In this document: piece after piece, positions 10,851-22,736 of the stretch | Numbering within the stretch: the first letter of the stretch is position 1 | Layout: every line of letters starts with the position of its first letter | Assembly (NCBI GenBank): GCA_028583415.1 | Contig: CM053267.1 | Span: forward strand, 29,870,902-29,934,901 | Source of the DNA: Protea cynaroides | Lineage: Eukaryota; Streptophyta; Magnoliopsida; Proteales; Proteaceae | Length of the DNA: 64,000 bases | Reading direction: 5' to 3' | Position numbers and translations under genes: made by a program | Notes under the pieces: model-generated | What the model was told of the DNA's origin: nothing | The model's database searches: none | Seen by the model: the letters and a program-made list of their open reading frames with translations, nothing else

Positions 10851-11599
10851 CCAGAAGAAAACTATCAAAATTGCTTGGATTTGAAGGTTGTTGCATGGAC
10901 GACTCGACTCACCCTTGCATTCAAAACTTAATTATAATACTAAACAATAATAGTAAAATAAAACTTTGAGGGTTGGGCAGACTTATACTTGCGCCTATGA
11001 CGAAATTTTTCATGACTGGGCCCATACTTTGGTCCCACTGTTCAAGCGCTGCCCGCTGTAACTGCGACCAACCGCGGTCGTATTCTACCTTTCTACGTAT
11101 GAGGAGAGGAAGTGACATTTAGTATTCAAACCATATGCGAAAAAAATATGTACATTCTATGTACATTAAAATGTGTGATAGAATAACATACGCATGGATG
11201 TATATCAAATAGGGGTGTGAACCGGTTTGATTTTGAATGATTAAATAATCGATTTGTTAAGTAACCACAAAACCAATGACCATTACTAATGGCTTCTGTC
11301 CTTTCTAACCTTTAGTCATTAAGCGATGTGGGACTAAAGCTTTAAGATGCAGCGACAAAAACAAGTCTAGGGACTGTGCAAAAATTAGTCTCATATCGGT
11401 TGAGAAATAAACCATTAGGGTCTCTCTCTACAAAAGGAGACAATCTTCTCTTGTAGGATATCTACAAGCACTTAGTTCCACACATTGTTGTTTATTTGTC
11501 AAATAATTCACAAATTATTCGGCCAAACCGAATAAATTATTAGGATGAATCTTTGTAAACAACTCATTTTGTCTTCCATCTTTTAGTGGGTGCTTTTTT

Positions 11600-11866
11600 G
11601 GATCCACATCCTCTCCTCCAAGAGAATTTGGAGTCTCTTGAATGAGAGGTGGCACCCCCATTGGATGGACTACATCTGGGATTTGGATTCATCCAAACCT
11701 TCCATTCGAGTCAACACTCCCCTATCAGTTCAGCTTGTCGGCTTGGTGTCTGTTCGGATTCATCCGAGCCCCAGGTGTGGCGCCACCCCTCCTCCAGATT
11801 CTCTTGAATGAGAAGATTTTTTTTTTTATTTTTTTTTTGGTAAATTGGAGGAGAGGATTTGAATCC
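11600..11866. mobile_element. hAT-like MITE in repeat unit 1
   Basis: Terminal inverted repeats GGATCCACATCCTCTCCTCC (left) and, inverted, GGAGGAGAGGATTTGAATCC (right) match those of the element at 41081-41304. The interior shares 'ttcggattcatccgagcccc' with that copy. The flanks are T-rich, so an 8-base target duplication cannot be judged. Non-coding. Confidence 0.65.
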
Positions 11867-12128
11867 TGTTTTTTTTTACCTTGGAAGAACAATCCATTCA
11901 TTTCTGACTATGCAGGATTAATTGGGTCTTTTGGATATGTGAGGTATTTTCATCATGTTACTACCGACATAAAGATGTTCGGATCTCATCACTTTATAAT
12001 AAAACAAAAAAGAAAAAGAAAGAATATTATAAAAAGAAAAAAAAAATCTGGTTTAATTATTTGTAAAGGGAGGATTATTTTTTGGATAAAAGGAGACGTA
12101 ACATAGGGAACTCAGTGGCAATTGAAGT

Positions 12129-12154
12129 TATATATATATATATATATATATATA
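12129..12154. repeat. (TA)n microsatellite
   Basis: Thirteen TA units. Confidence 0.9.
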
Positions 12155-13015
12155 AGCTTTGATCTCTACTAATCCAACGAAATTTCTGCTCGTTCTTCAC
12201 ATCCAGCAACATTTTTATTGATCCAGCTGCTACCTTTTTTTTCTCTTCAGTGATATGTTCCTTTGATAGTTGATTTACTTTTACAATTGTTTGGAAAACT
12301 TCAATCTCTGGTTATTTCTAGATCAGTTCCGATATTGATGACATAGAATTCCTCTAATTCCTTTTCGATCAATTATGACGGCGATAGACTTCTTCTAGTT
12401 TTTCTTAATTGCCTCTCGCGCGTGGTGAGGATTTGTCATGCTATTTCAATTCTAAGCACCTCATTTTGCCATCCACGGTTCGATAAATGGTGTTTTCTGA
12501 TCTTATTTGGTTGTATAGGAACCGTCCATTCATTTCTGACCATGCAAGGTTAATTCGGTCTTCAGGATGTACAAAGATATTTTCATCATCATGGTACTTG
12601 TGACATAATGATATTTGGACCTTATCATTTTATAAAAAATAAATAAATAAAGAAAAAAAAAAAGACTAAAAAGAAGAGATAATTAAATAAAAAAAATCAA
12701 TTTACGAAGAGTAAGAAGAATGATGATTCAACTTGTGGAAAATGAATTAAAAAGGGAAGGGGAGGGGATTTAGTTTCAATTAAAGAAGAATGTTTGGTTT
12801 TATGAGGCCAAATTGAGAAATGTTTTGTTTCTTTAAAAAAAATAATAAATAATAACAATAATAATAAAAGAAGAGAATTGCCCAGACAACTCTAGTTCTT
12901 TCTTGATCAGTTTCGATGATGAAAAAAATTCCTCTGGTTCCTTTTCGATTCCTTTTGACGGTGATAGAAAAAAGTCCTTCTAGTTATTCTTAATCACCTC
13001 TGCCAGTGAGGATTT

Positions 13016-13447
13016 TGTTAGATTCCTGTTGTATGGGCTTGATCAATTACCTAACCAGTTGTTAAGTGGGAGTTCAATTACTGGTTTGACCGGTTTAAAT
13101 CTGATTCGTCACTGGTTAGAGACTACCAATCCGGTCCACTATGGGAATGGTTCTGGGTTAGGGATATTATTATAAATACTATGGTTAGGGCCCCCGCAGC
13201 CATTGGTTTTATCTCTCTGTTGCTCCCATACACACAGAGGAAAAAGGGATCCCAAGGAGGCTGTGGAAGACTCTAATCGAGGCATTCAAGCTACAGGAAA
13301 CGGTCAAAAATCAATCTACAGCAAATGGTATGTGTTCTATCATCTCTTTTATTGCCCATTGTATTCTAGTTATCTATGTGGTGGACTCATTCGGGTTCAT
13401 GGGAAATCTCATGAGAAAAACCCTAACTTGCATTAAAAATTCTAACA
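13016..13447 (+). mobile_element. Solo LTR of a copia element
   Basis: A 432-base LTR starting TGTTAGATTCC and ending TTCTAACA, flanked by a perfect 5-base target duplication GATTT (13011-13015 and 13448-13452). It contains a TATA box (TATAAATAC, about 13172). It is the same family as the three LTRs at 13515, 17491 and 19823 but on the opposite strand. With no internal region left, it is the product of LTR-LTR recombination. Confidence 0.85.
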
Positions 13448-13514
13448 GATTTTTCATGCCTTTTCATTTTTAAGCACCTTATTTTGTTGTCCATCTTTTA
13501 ATGGGTGTAGTCTC

Positions 13515-13947
13515 TGTGAGAATTTTTAATGCAGGTTAGGGTTATTCCCATGGGATTTCCCATGAACCCTAACGAATCCACCACACAGATAACTAGAATA
13601 CAATGGGCAATAAAAGAGATGATAGAACACATACCATTTCTTTGTAGATTGATTTCCGACCGTTTCCTCGTGCCTTGAATGCTTCGATTAGGGTCTTCCA
13701 CGACCTCGTTGGGATCCATTTTGCCTCTGTGCGTATGGGAGCAACAGAGAGATAAAACCAATGACTGTGGGGACCCTAATCATTGTATTTATAATACAAT
13801 CTCTAACCCAGAACCATTCCCACAAGGGCCCGGGTTAGTAGTCTCTAACCGATGACGAACCGGACTGAACCGGTCAAACCAGTAATTGAACTCCCACTTA
13901 ACAACTGGTTAGGTAATTGATCAAGCCCACACATCAGGAATCTAACA
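13515..13947 (-). repeat. Copia LTR 1 (3' LTR)
   Basis: 433 bases, TGTTAG...CTCACA on the minus strand. It differs from LTRs 2 and 3 by several shared changes, so it is the outlier of the three. The minus-strand TATA box reads TATAAATAC. Confidence 0.85.
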
Positions 13948-13965
13948 ATCTCCCACTTGGGCTAG
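13948..13965 (-). other. Polypurine tract of the copia element
   Basis: On the minus strand AAGTGGGAGAT directly precedes the LTR start TGTTAG, the usual plus-strand primer of Ty1/copia elements. The same sequence adjoins LTR 2 at 17923-17940. Confidence 0.75.
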
Positions 13966-16900
13966 ATTAATTACAAAACCACCGTCGAAAAGTGTGGCCA
14001 TGGAATCCTATTACATAATAAACCGTCATCAAACTTTGATCCACTCATCAAGCCTACCAATGTCGAGCAACAAATGGAAAATACTCCAACATATCCGTGT
14101 ACTACCTTCCATCGCTACATACAAGAGTCTACTTAATGATATGAATCGCCTAGAGACATGTATACATGAAAATATTATTTCATGTGGGTCCAGATCGAAT
14201 AACCTTCAATCTAATTGCCTTGATAAAACCTCAGAGGCAATAAACCTTCATATTGACCGTAGCAAACCGCCACATACCCTTTTGGTCAATATTGTACTAA
14301 TTGCCTTATCTAGCTCTGGTATTTTGGCTATGCATCAACCTGAATGAAGATAATTTCAATAATTATCTCATTACACTCTGATAATATTTTTGATACCTCA
14401 ACTAATTGTTCCACAACAATTTCCATGTGATTTCATTAAACTTATGTTTCTTGGATGTGACTGCTAACCAACATCATCAATGAATCTTGTTGAATCCTTC
14501 AGACATGAGTGGATATCCCAAAAATGATAACTCAATCTCCTAAAATAATTACTCTCCCACGAGTGTTATGAAAATACGTTACTTTCACAGTTCCAATCAA
14601 GAAGATAACTTGAACTGAAACCAACTTACATGGCACCCTATTAATACTATAGGCTGCAGAATTGATCACTTTAAATGAGCTAATACACTCTCGAGTTCTC
14701 TTGATCACATCTATTTGTCACTCTTTTGTTATTGAATCTCATTCAGTGAAACGATTATGACAAGAATTTTCTAGATAAAATTTTGATGTCCACAAGATCC
14801 AACAATTCCCTTGTTGTAAATATCTTTTAATATTTCTTAATCTTGTCATCTTTCCCTTAAACAATCCTTACAAGTAAGCAAGTCATTAACTTTAGGGGTT
14901 TCTAGAATTCTGTTCTTTACAACCTTTTTACTGTCTTTCATTAGATAAGAGTCCTAAATGTCTATGCTAAGGATAGAATTAGGATATACTGTCTAACATC
15001 TATAGCCAGGTAAACTATAGAGAGTAAATAAAGGTTTTTGCTACTCTTATAGGTTTGGATTACTTCAATTACTTAAGTCTCCAATCTCCATTACCTTCTT
15101 ACTCGAAAGTTTCATTATCCTACTTTTCTTCCAGTTATAACCTTTTCCACATGTTTCTTCTGAGTTCCTGTATTTTTATAAATTCATTTTTCTTGTCATA
15201 AGTTTCTTACTGTTCCTTGAAAATTTGTTTTTCTTTCTATAAGACCCTACATTTCACTTACTGCATTTGTCAGAGTATGGCTCACACATCATGACATTTG
15301 CATTCCTTCCTTTCTCTTTTCTTTAAAATTTCTTTCTTAGTGTAAAGGAAATCAACTCATCTTCTGTCCATTGGGTTTATGGGTCACCAGGATCTAACTT
15401 TGCAGTTCAGGTGAGGAAGTGAAAGTCAAGTGAATCATCTATAATATTCCAATGAGTTACCTACAGAGATTCACATATCTCAGAGCTTATTAGTGATGGA
15501 TAATAGCTATAACCTGTGTTTCCACACACCATTATTCCTCACACACCATTATCATCCTAAACCATCAAAACTGGTACAGACAACCTTGAGAATACAACAT
15601 CTCTCCACCCCATTTTAAAGATCAAAATTTCTTTGGATTTTACTCTGAACATCTATTTCCAATGTTCCTTATTTCAATTTTCTTTTACCTGATCTTAGGG
15701 ATTGAATATTCCTAAAGATCAAAATAGAATCTCCGCTGAGTACTAGGTTAAGCATTCCTAGACTAGCTTTCACTTTTTCATGCCAATTCATAGAACTGGC
15801 CCGCCATAACAGGCATCATGAGGTGTTTGATCATTATATGTTCTCTAATGTGTGTGACATAATGCAAACATACACACAAGATAATTTAAACTTACAAAAT
15901 ATATGCAAGTCCATTTCCTTTGAAGAGTCAACCGAAACTACACCCTCATCCTTTTTGGGACAAGAGCGCACTGGTCCTCTTACTATCTGTGTAGAGTCAA
16001 CCGAAACTACACCCTTATCCTTTGGGACAAGAGCGCACTGATCCTTCTACTATCTGTGCATAACCTGCGAAGGGATAATGACTCTCAAAATTCCACCACC
16101 TTTGGGTGTATGAAACTCCTAAAGTCAAGATCCTTCATCCATGTGCATGAGTTTACATGATCTTTGACACTGCCACCTTTGGGTGGACAATGCCGCTCTT
16201 TGCTGCTTCCACAAAAGTGAAAATCTTGATAATGTCACATTTAAGTGAGCACTATCCTTCTTTGCTGTGTCTATAAATGCATAAGTTCTGGATTTGAGCA
16301 TATCATGATAGAACTGAGCTTGCCACTTTAGTGGTCCCACCTAATTCTTACACAATATGTACAAATCATAATTTGAATAAACTGGGACAATGCCACTCTT
16401 AGGTGAACACTGTCATTCTTTAAAGCATTTACAAACACAGTCGCTTGAATTTGAATACATCATGACAAAACAAGGTATACCACTTTGGTGGAATCCACCA
16501 AGTTCTACCATGATATGAACAAATCACAAATTGCAGCTCTAGTGGGATATATATAACCATGAATGTTTTTTTAAAAATCAACTTTATAAGTCTAAACATT
16601 CAAATAAACATGCACTTTAGCTCAACAATCATTATGATACAAAAATATTGAGAAAAACCAGCAGAAACACTGCAAATCGAGCTCTAAAAGAGCATTAACT
16701 AGGAAAAATACTATTTCCAATGTATCAAAATGTATCAACATCTATTCCAGATTGAAGAGCATTGAAAACCAAGTCCAACGGAACAAACCGGAGGTCAATC
16801 CGACCTTCCTAGCTCCCACAAATCCAGTTTAAAGTCGGATTGTGAATGCAGTAAAAAACTGCAAGGCAAACAGGCCTTAAAAGTTTGGACCGGTACGAAC

Positions 16901-17475
16901 CGCAATCTGAACCAAACCGGCGGTCCGGCCAGACAAACCGGTCTGACCGGTTCAACCAATGACCATCCGGGTCACATTTTCCGGGTTTTCGGGTTAACCT
17001 ACCGGGTCAATAATTCGGGTCAAGGGGCGGGTCATCGGGCACCCGTTTGTGGGTTACGGATCTGGGTGCCGGATCACCCACTCGGGTTCCCTGGTCGGCC
17101 CGGCCTTACGGGTCAGCCTTGTGCTGGTTCTAACTGGGGTTAGCGATCCGGCGCCGAGTCGACCGGCGATGACTCGGCGCCGTCGAAAACTTTTTTTTTT
17201 TTAATCCAACCGGGCCGTGGATCTCACGCGACTTTTCAAAGGCGCTGGGGCGCGTCCGCCACCGGTGGCGACCATCTTAGTACCGTAGACTCGTTTTCCG
17301 AGTTCTACAATCTGGTATAATTTATTTTAAATTTTACCGGTCCGAAAAAGTTTTGAAAGGTTTTAAACTTTGACAGTTCGTCGAAAAAATTATGGAGAAA
17401 AACTCTCCCTTTTTCAATTCTGTCATTCCTACCATTTTAATTGTCCATTACCTATGATCCTAGCTCTGTGTGGGT
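13966..17475 (-). mobile_element. Copia internal region A, apparently non-coding
   Basis: About 3.5 kb between a primer-binding site and a polypurine tract, yet neither strand shows gag, integrase or reverse transcriptase similarity. The 5' part is GC-rich (about 16900-17280); the middle has short repeated motifs such as 'accgaaactacaccctcatc' (twice at about 15930-16040) and 'caccTttgggtgGa'. The part about 300 bases before the polypurine tract (14240-14300) matches, in inverse orientation, the sequence at 19740-19815. It looks like a non-autonomous derivative needing enzymes supplied in trans. Confidence 0.6.
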
Positions 17476-17489
17476 GGCTCTGATACCAA
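17476..17489 (-). other. Primer-binding site (initiator tRNA-Met type)
   Basis: The minus strand reads TTGGTATCAGAGCC right after LTR 2, complementary to the 3' end of plant initiator methionine tRNA. This fixes LTR 2 as the 5' LTR of internal A. Confidence 0.85.
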
Positions 17490-17490
17490 T

Positions 17491-17922
17491 TGTGAGAATT
17501 TTTAATGCAGGTTAGGGTTATTCCCATGGGATTTCCCATGAACCCTAACGAATCCACCACACAGATAACTAGAATACAATGGGCAATAAAAGAGATGATA
17601 GAACACATACCATTTGCTATAGATTGATTTCCGACCGTTTCCTGTGCCTTGAATGCTTCGATTAGGGTCTTCCACAGCCTCGTTGGGATCCATTTTGCCT
17701 CTGTGCGTATGGGAGCAACAGAGAGATAAAACCAATGACTGTGGGGACCCTAATCATTGTATTTATAATACAATCCCTAACCCAGAACCATTCCCACAGT
17801 GGCCCGGGTTAGTAGTCTCTAACCAGTGACGAACCAGACCTGAACCGGTCAAACCAGTAATTGAACTCCCACTTAACAACTGGTTAGGTAATTGATCAAG
17901 CCCACACATCAGGAATCTAACA
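17491..17922 (-). repeat. Copia LTR 2
   Basis: 432 bases, nearly identical to LTR 3. It has the primer-binding site on one side (internal A) and a polypurine tract on the other (internal B), so it served as 5' LTR for A and 3' LTR for B. Confidence 0.85.
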
Positions 17923-18039
17923 ATCTCCCACTTGGGCTAGATTCATCACAAGTTATACCTCAAAAATAGATATTATGGCATTCGACAAGATAAAGATCCC
18001 AATAGTTTTAAGCAAGTTGTCAATAATGAAATTGTTTTT

Positions 18040-19490
18040 GGATGGTTACCAGTCATAATTGATGTATCGTTATTTATGAACATCAATGAGATTTGGGATT
18101 TTATGCTCTTGTCATGAGCGGTGTATTCATAGGCTCAAATGGATATGTAACAAAATATGTGATTCCAGTGGGAGAATTGATTGCTACAAAGTAAAACTTG
18201 TAGCGAAGTGGAATCACACAAAGAGAATGAAAAGTATAGACTTCAAATCTTTGAGGTTTTAGTTATGCATTTTATTTTGGAGTTGCATCAGATAGATGTA
18301 AAGATCGTTTTGATCAAAGAAAATCTGAAAGAAGGTGTTTATAGGCTTTACCTAGAAGGTTTTGAGGTAAAGGAAAAAGAAAATCTATTTTGTAGACTTA
18401 TAAAGTCAATATGTGGATTAAGCAAGCATCCAGGTAGTGGTACCTGAAGTTTGACAGAGTTATATCTTCTTAAAACTTTGTTGAGATTATCATTGATCAT
18501 TATGTATATATATAGAGGTCAGTGGGAGAGGATTCATTTCCTAGTCATATATGTTGATGGTTAATCACTGACCAGCAGTGATATGGTTTACCTGTTTAAA
18601 CCATAGTTTCAATGTCTGATAAATTCGATATGTAGAATGTGTGAGTAAGTACCTTTGTACTTGACATTGAGTTTCCTCGTGATAGGAAAAATGAAACTCT
18701 GGGTTTGTCTCAAAGGGTATACATTATTCATGTTCTTGAATGATTGAATGTACATGCATAACGATTAAGTTGCGAGATGCTTAAATCAAGAAATGAGACA
18801 AATTGACAGAGTTATGTTTAAGAAATGATGTTCAAAGAGAGCATCTGAAGTACAGAGCTTGGTGTATGCTCAAGATTATATTTATTCTCACATAGCCTTT
18901 GTTTAGAGTGTATTGAAACATTTTTAGTTGGATACTGGTATAGCTCACTAAACAACGAGAATATAAAGGTCATGCGGTACTTGCAGAGGACCAAAGATTA
19001 TCCACTCATTTGTGGCAGTAGTGACACTCTTGGCTATTGTGATGTAGTGTTTGGTGATTGCATTGGTGGCATGAATCCCATCTCAGATTTATTGTTATGA
19101 TGGTAGATGTATCCTTTGAGGAAAAATGTAAAGAAGTTTATCCATGCATCACCCTCTTGATAAGGTAAATTTTATAACTATATGTGAAACTAATAAGTAG
19201 CATATCTGGTTGAAGAGTTATCTTTCAGACCTGGAAGGTTGTAAGTTTAACTTAGGCCTATTGAGATGTATTGTGACAGCGGTTTAGCTGTGTTGGTCTC
19301 AAAGAATAATGTGAAATCTAGTAATTCAAAGCATAATAGAGATCAGATTTCAAATCTCTTTAGGTGAGAGAAAAAGGTCAAAGAACTTATTTCATTGTAG
19401 AGCACATTCGTTAAACATCTTGATTGTAGATTCTCTGACGAAGGTTTTGTCAAGGGGAGTCTCCAAGGGACTGTATGTTTAATATAGAAA
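18040..19490 (+). pseudogene. Copia pol fragment (reverse transcriptase-RNase H), inverted
   Basis: Decayed Ty1/copia polyprotein on the plus strand. About 18140-18450 reads as the reverse transcriptase palm region, with 'LELHQIDVK', 'EGVYRLYLEGFEVK' and 'FCRLIKSICGL'. The catalytic YVDD has become 'YVDG' followed by a stop (about 18550). RNase H-like sequence follows ('VMRYLQRTKDYPLICGSSD', about 18975-19030), with further traces to about 19490. Many stops and frameshifts rule out function. Gag and integrase are absent. Its direction is opposite to the LTRs on both sides. Confidence 0.8.
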
Positions 19491-19822
19491 TGGTTAATTC
19501 ATTAAATGTGTTTGGTTAGTGGGAAATTTTTCTCACTTTGATAATGATTTAGTTCATTATGTTTATTTACATTGCCAATGGTTTTGGCACAGATATTTAT
19601 TACCATGGTTATTTTTATTTCAGCATTCATTTATTGCTATGTTGCATATTCATTGACATGTCATTGACAAAGGCGGTATTTAGCCAAATGAACAAGGCGG
19701 TATTAAGCCAAATGAACGGGGCGGTATTTAGCCATAGTTCACGGCGGTGGGCCAAAGTACGATATTGACCAAAAGGGTATGTGGCGGTTTGCTACGGTCA
19801 ATATCAAGGTTTATTGTCTCAT

Positions 19823-20255
19823 TGTGAGAATTTTTAATCCAGATTAGGGTTATTCCCATGGGATTTCCCATGAACCCTAACGAATCCACCACACAGATAA
19901 CTAGAATACAATGGGCAATAAAAGAGATGATAGAACACATACCATTTGCTGTAGATTGATTTCCGACCGTTTCCTGTGCCTTGAATGCTTCGATTAGGGT
20001 CTTCCACAGCCTCGTTGGGATCCATTTTGCCTCTGTGCGTATGGGAGCAACAGAGAGATAAAACCAATGACTGTGGGGACCCTAATCATTGTATTTATAA
20101 TACAATCCCTAACCCGAGAACCATTCCCACAGTGGCCCGGGTTAGTAGTCTCTAACCAGTGACGAACCAGACCTGAACCGGTCAAACCAGTAATTGAACT
20201 CCCACTTAACAACTGGTTAGGTAATTGATCAAGCCCACACATCAGGAATCTAACA
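19823..20255 (-). repeat. Copia LTR 3
   Basis: 433 bases. On its low-coordinate side it joins pol-downstream sequence directly, with no primer-binding site. A 7-base GTCTCAT occurs on both sides of it (19816-19822 and 20256-20262). Confidence 0.85.
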
Positions 20256-20700
20256 GTCTCATCTTACTTGGCTGTGCAAGAATAATCCATTCATTTCTAA
20301 CCATGTAAGGTTAATTTGGACTTTAGGATGTACATAGGTATTTTCATTATGTTACGTGCAATGTAAAGATGTTTGGATCTCATTTTTTTTATTTAAAAAG
20401 TAAAAGAGATAAGAAAAAGAAAGAACATTTAAAAATATAGAAAATTAAAAAAAAATGAAAAAAAGAAGAGAAAATGTAAAAAAATCCATTAAAGAGGAGA
20501 AGGAAGAAAGATGATTCTACTAGTGGAAAATGAATTAAAGGGAGGGGGATGATTTAGTTTCAAAGAAGAATGTTTGGCTTTCCGAAGCCAATTTGAGAAG
20601 TGTTTTGATTCTCTTAAAAATAATAATAATAAATGAGAATTTTGGGTTTCTTTAATATGGTTCACAACAGAGGAAAAAAGAAAAAAACTTCTCAACTTTT
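20256..20700. repeat. Tandem ~0.6-kb repeat, remainder of unit 3
   Basis: Continuation of unit 3 after the copia insertion, matching 12505-12860 and 11880-12010 ('ccattcatttcta', 'aagaagaatgtttggct'). Non-coding, A/T-rich. Confidence 0.6.
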
Positions 20701-21296
20701 AGTTGTTCATGTATAAACAAAAAAATAATGAAGATGAAAAAGAGGAGAAAAAAATAAAACCCTATTAAAGGGGGAGAAGGAAGAAAGAAGATTCTACCTG
20801 TGAACAAAAGTTTTTCCGTGTTTTCTTTTTTTTTTTTTCGGGGGAAGGGGGGGGGGATAGTAAAGACTTAGGGTTTTAGAATAAATAAAAACTTATTTTT
20901 TTTAGGATAAGTAATAAAAAAAACTATGGAGAGAAAAAAATTATACAATAACAAAGAAATTATCTTTCTCGAGAGGCAACTTCCAAAACAAGAAAGACCA
21001 AACACAACATTGAGAACCGACCTCATCAAAACATCTAAGTATGAAAATCTTATAAACGATTTGAGAACAAGCTACGATCAATAATTGGCTGACAGAAAGG
21101 GTGTTTTCTATAAATAACAACACTCTAGACACTGATCGTATTCTTTCTTTTTTTTTCTTAGTAATAATAATGGCCAAATTAGTGTTTTTCTATGTATTCA
21201 AATATGTGTTTATGCATCTCTTACCAATGTTTTTAATTAATTAATTAATTTATTATTTGGGTGAGGGGGGTTGAAACTTGGCCCAGCCTTCTAAGG

Positions 21297-21306
21297 TCTA
21301 TATATA

Positions 21307-21349
<43 letters not shown>
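21297..21349. repeat. (TA)n microsatellite
   Basis: About 25 TA units with one interruption. Confidence 0.9.
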
Positions 21350-21350
<1 letters not shown>

Positions 21351-21596
21351 CCAAGAGTTTGGCCGAAGTACCAAGGATAGATTTGGACTGGGCTTGGTTT
21401 CAGCACATATCAACCCAATTCAGAAATTATATATTATTTATAGCACACCATGATTTTAAAGAAGAAGAAAAAAGAAAGGAAAAAAGAAAGAAAAATGTCT
21501 ACGATGGGGCAGCAGGCTGTATTTATAGTAATAGCTCTGGCCTTTCTTAGACCCACGATTATCCATATCCAAGTTTAAAGTTGCATGTTGGTCCAT

Positions 21597-21800
21597 GGTT
21601 CAAGTAATCGATAACGGATAGATCGATTCATATCGGTTTTGGACTTGGTCAATCTCTGATTTGATCATGCTTTAATATTATTATATACAATATTGGCCAA
21701 GTGTTAATTTTCCATTAGATCCACATATTGTTCCAAATTCGAATCAAATCGATTTTAAACATGACTGATGCCATGTTCGATACCTAGATTTAAAACCTTG
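21597..21800 (+). repeat. Dispersed ~200-bp repeat family, copy 2
   Basis: Same family as 10601-10850, within the duplicated block. It contains 'gattcatatcggtTttgga' and 'cattagatccacata'. Confidence 0.6.
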
Positions 21801-22290
21801 GGCTAGTCATGTCGTACCTCGACCTAACCCACCTGAAGAAGACTATAAAATTGCTTGGATACGAGGCCTTGGGCTGGTTTCCTAGGACGACTGGATTCAT
21901 CCATGCGTTCAGAACCTAATTACAATACTAAAAAAATAATAGTGAAAATAATACTTTTAGGGCTGCCGAGTTTGTTGGGCTGGGCAGTCTTATCCTGCGC
22001 CTATGACAACAACCTCTCAGACTGGGTCCATACATTGTTGCCACTATTCCAGCCCAGCCCGCCGTAAATACGGCCAGTGTTGTCAGTCGGGTCTAAGTGT
22101 ATGATTGCACCATTTAATTCATCGGTCCTTGTAGATCAGATAATGACCTGCTCATAATCATTCAGTTGGTAGATTATTGGTCCATGATCGGATTTATACC
22201 AAACAATTTATAATAATTGTGATCAGGTTCATACTAATCAGTTTGATTTTGAATGACTAAATCACCGATTTTCGACTGTTCAGTAATGGT

Positions 22291-22553
22291 GAACTTCTGC
22301 CTATGTATCTGTGAGGTGAGTTGGTACTTACCATGCTGACTCACACTGGTAGCCAACCTAGGCTTCTCAAAAGATAATGTTGGTGTTTAGTCATGCCTTA
22401 GTTCTGGACCAAATGGGTATTGTGGGCTTGGGCCTTGATGCTAGTAGATCTCCGCAATTGAACTTGGATGCAGCTGAGCTAACATCAAATCTAATATTGT
22501 TTTCGTGTTAAGCATTTTTTTTTTTTTTTTTTTTTGGTAAAAGTATGGAGCAG
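22291..22553. other. Unassigned intergenic DNA
   Basis: No gene or classified repeat seen; it contains a 23-base T run. Confidence 0.4.
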
Positions 22554-22736
22554 GGTTTAAGATATCGGTATTGGATTGGTCGGATTGGCCAATTCGTATA
22601 GGTTTTAGACTTGGTTAATTTCCGATTCTAGCTTATTTTAATACTATTTTAATGATGATCGGATAATGTTGGTTTTCTATTGGATTAGATCGGATAGAGT
22701 TTAGACATGACTGGTACTGTCTTCGATAACTGGTGG
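22554..22736 (+). repeat. Dispersed ~200-bp repeat family, copy 3
   Basis: Truncated, diverged copy containing 'gacttggttaatttccgat' and 'cttcgataactgg'. Confidence 0.5.

Larger units (their letters stand above)
10140..11290. repeat. Segmental duplication, copy 1
   Basis: Matches 20830-22290 in the same orientation over most of its length. Shared landmarks include 'ttagaataaataaaaact', 'tagtgtttttctatgtatt', 'aaaattgcttgga' and the block around 'gcgcctatgac'. Non-coding. Copy 1 carries a retroposon insertion (10327-10445) that copy 2 lacks. Confidence 0.75.
11540..12860. repeat. Tandem ~0.6-kb repeat, units 1 and 2
   Basis: Three degenerate tandem copies share 'ccattcatttctga.ca', 'aggtattttcatcatgtta', a poly(A/T)-rich middle and 'gaagaatgtttgg'. 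Unit 1 spans about 11540-12120 and unit 2 about 12300-12860. Unit 3 (12900-20700) is split by copia insertions. No coding sequence seen. Confidence 0.65.
13515..20255 (-). mobile_element. Rearranged three-LTR copia structure
   Basis: The layout is LTR (13515-13947), internal A (13948-17490), LTR (17491-17922), internal B (17923-19822), LTR (19823-20255). All three LTRs are minus-oriented. The whole is flanked by GTCTC (13510-13514 and 20256-20260), a 5-base target duplication, and the joined flanks match repeat unit 2, so it entered as one unit or was rebuilt after one insertion. The last two LTRs resemble each other more than the first. Internal B carries pol on the plus strand, against the LTRs. 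Confidence 0.75.
20830..22290. repeat. Segmental duplication, copy 2
   Basis: Counterpart of 10140-11290. It lacks the retroposon found in copy 1 and has gained a (TA)n tract at 21297-21349. Confidence 0.75.

Noticed and set aside
11280..11560. Possible LTR with 'gatgtgggac' and 'tctcatatcggtt' motifs
   Set aside because: The motifs recall plant LTRs but no TG...CA ends or target duplication could be set.
13203..13436. A 77-residue frame found again at 13498, 17502 and 19834 ('MVLSLCCSHTHRGK')
   Set aside because: It is LTR sequence repeated four times, with one copy frameshifted; conservation reflects shared LTR descent, not a gene.
17120..17290. GC-rich island resembling a CpG-rich promoter or coding exon
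   Set aside because: It sits just inside the primer-binding site of the copia structure and has stops in all useful frames.
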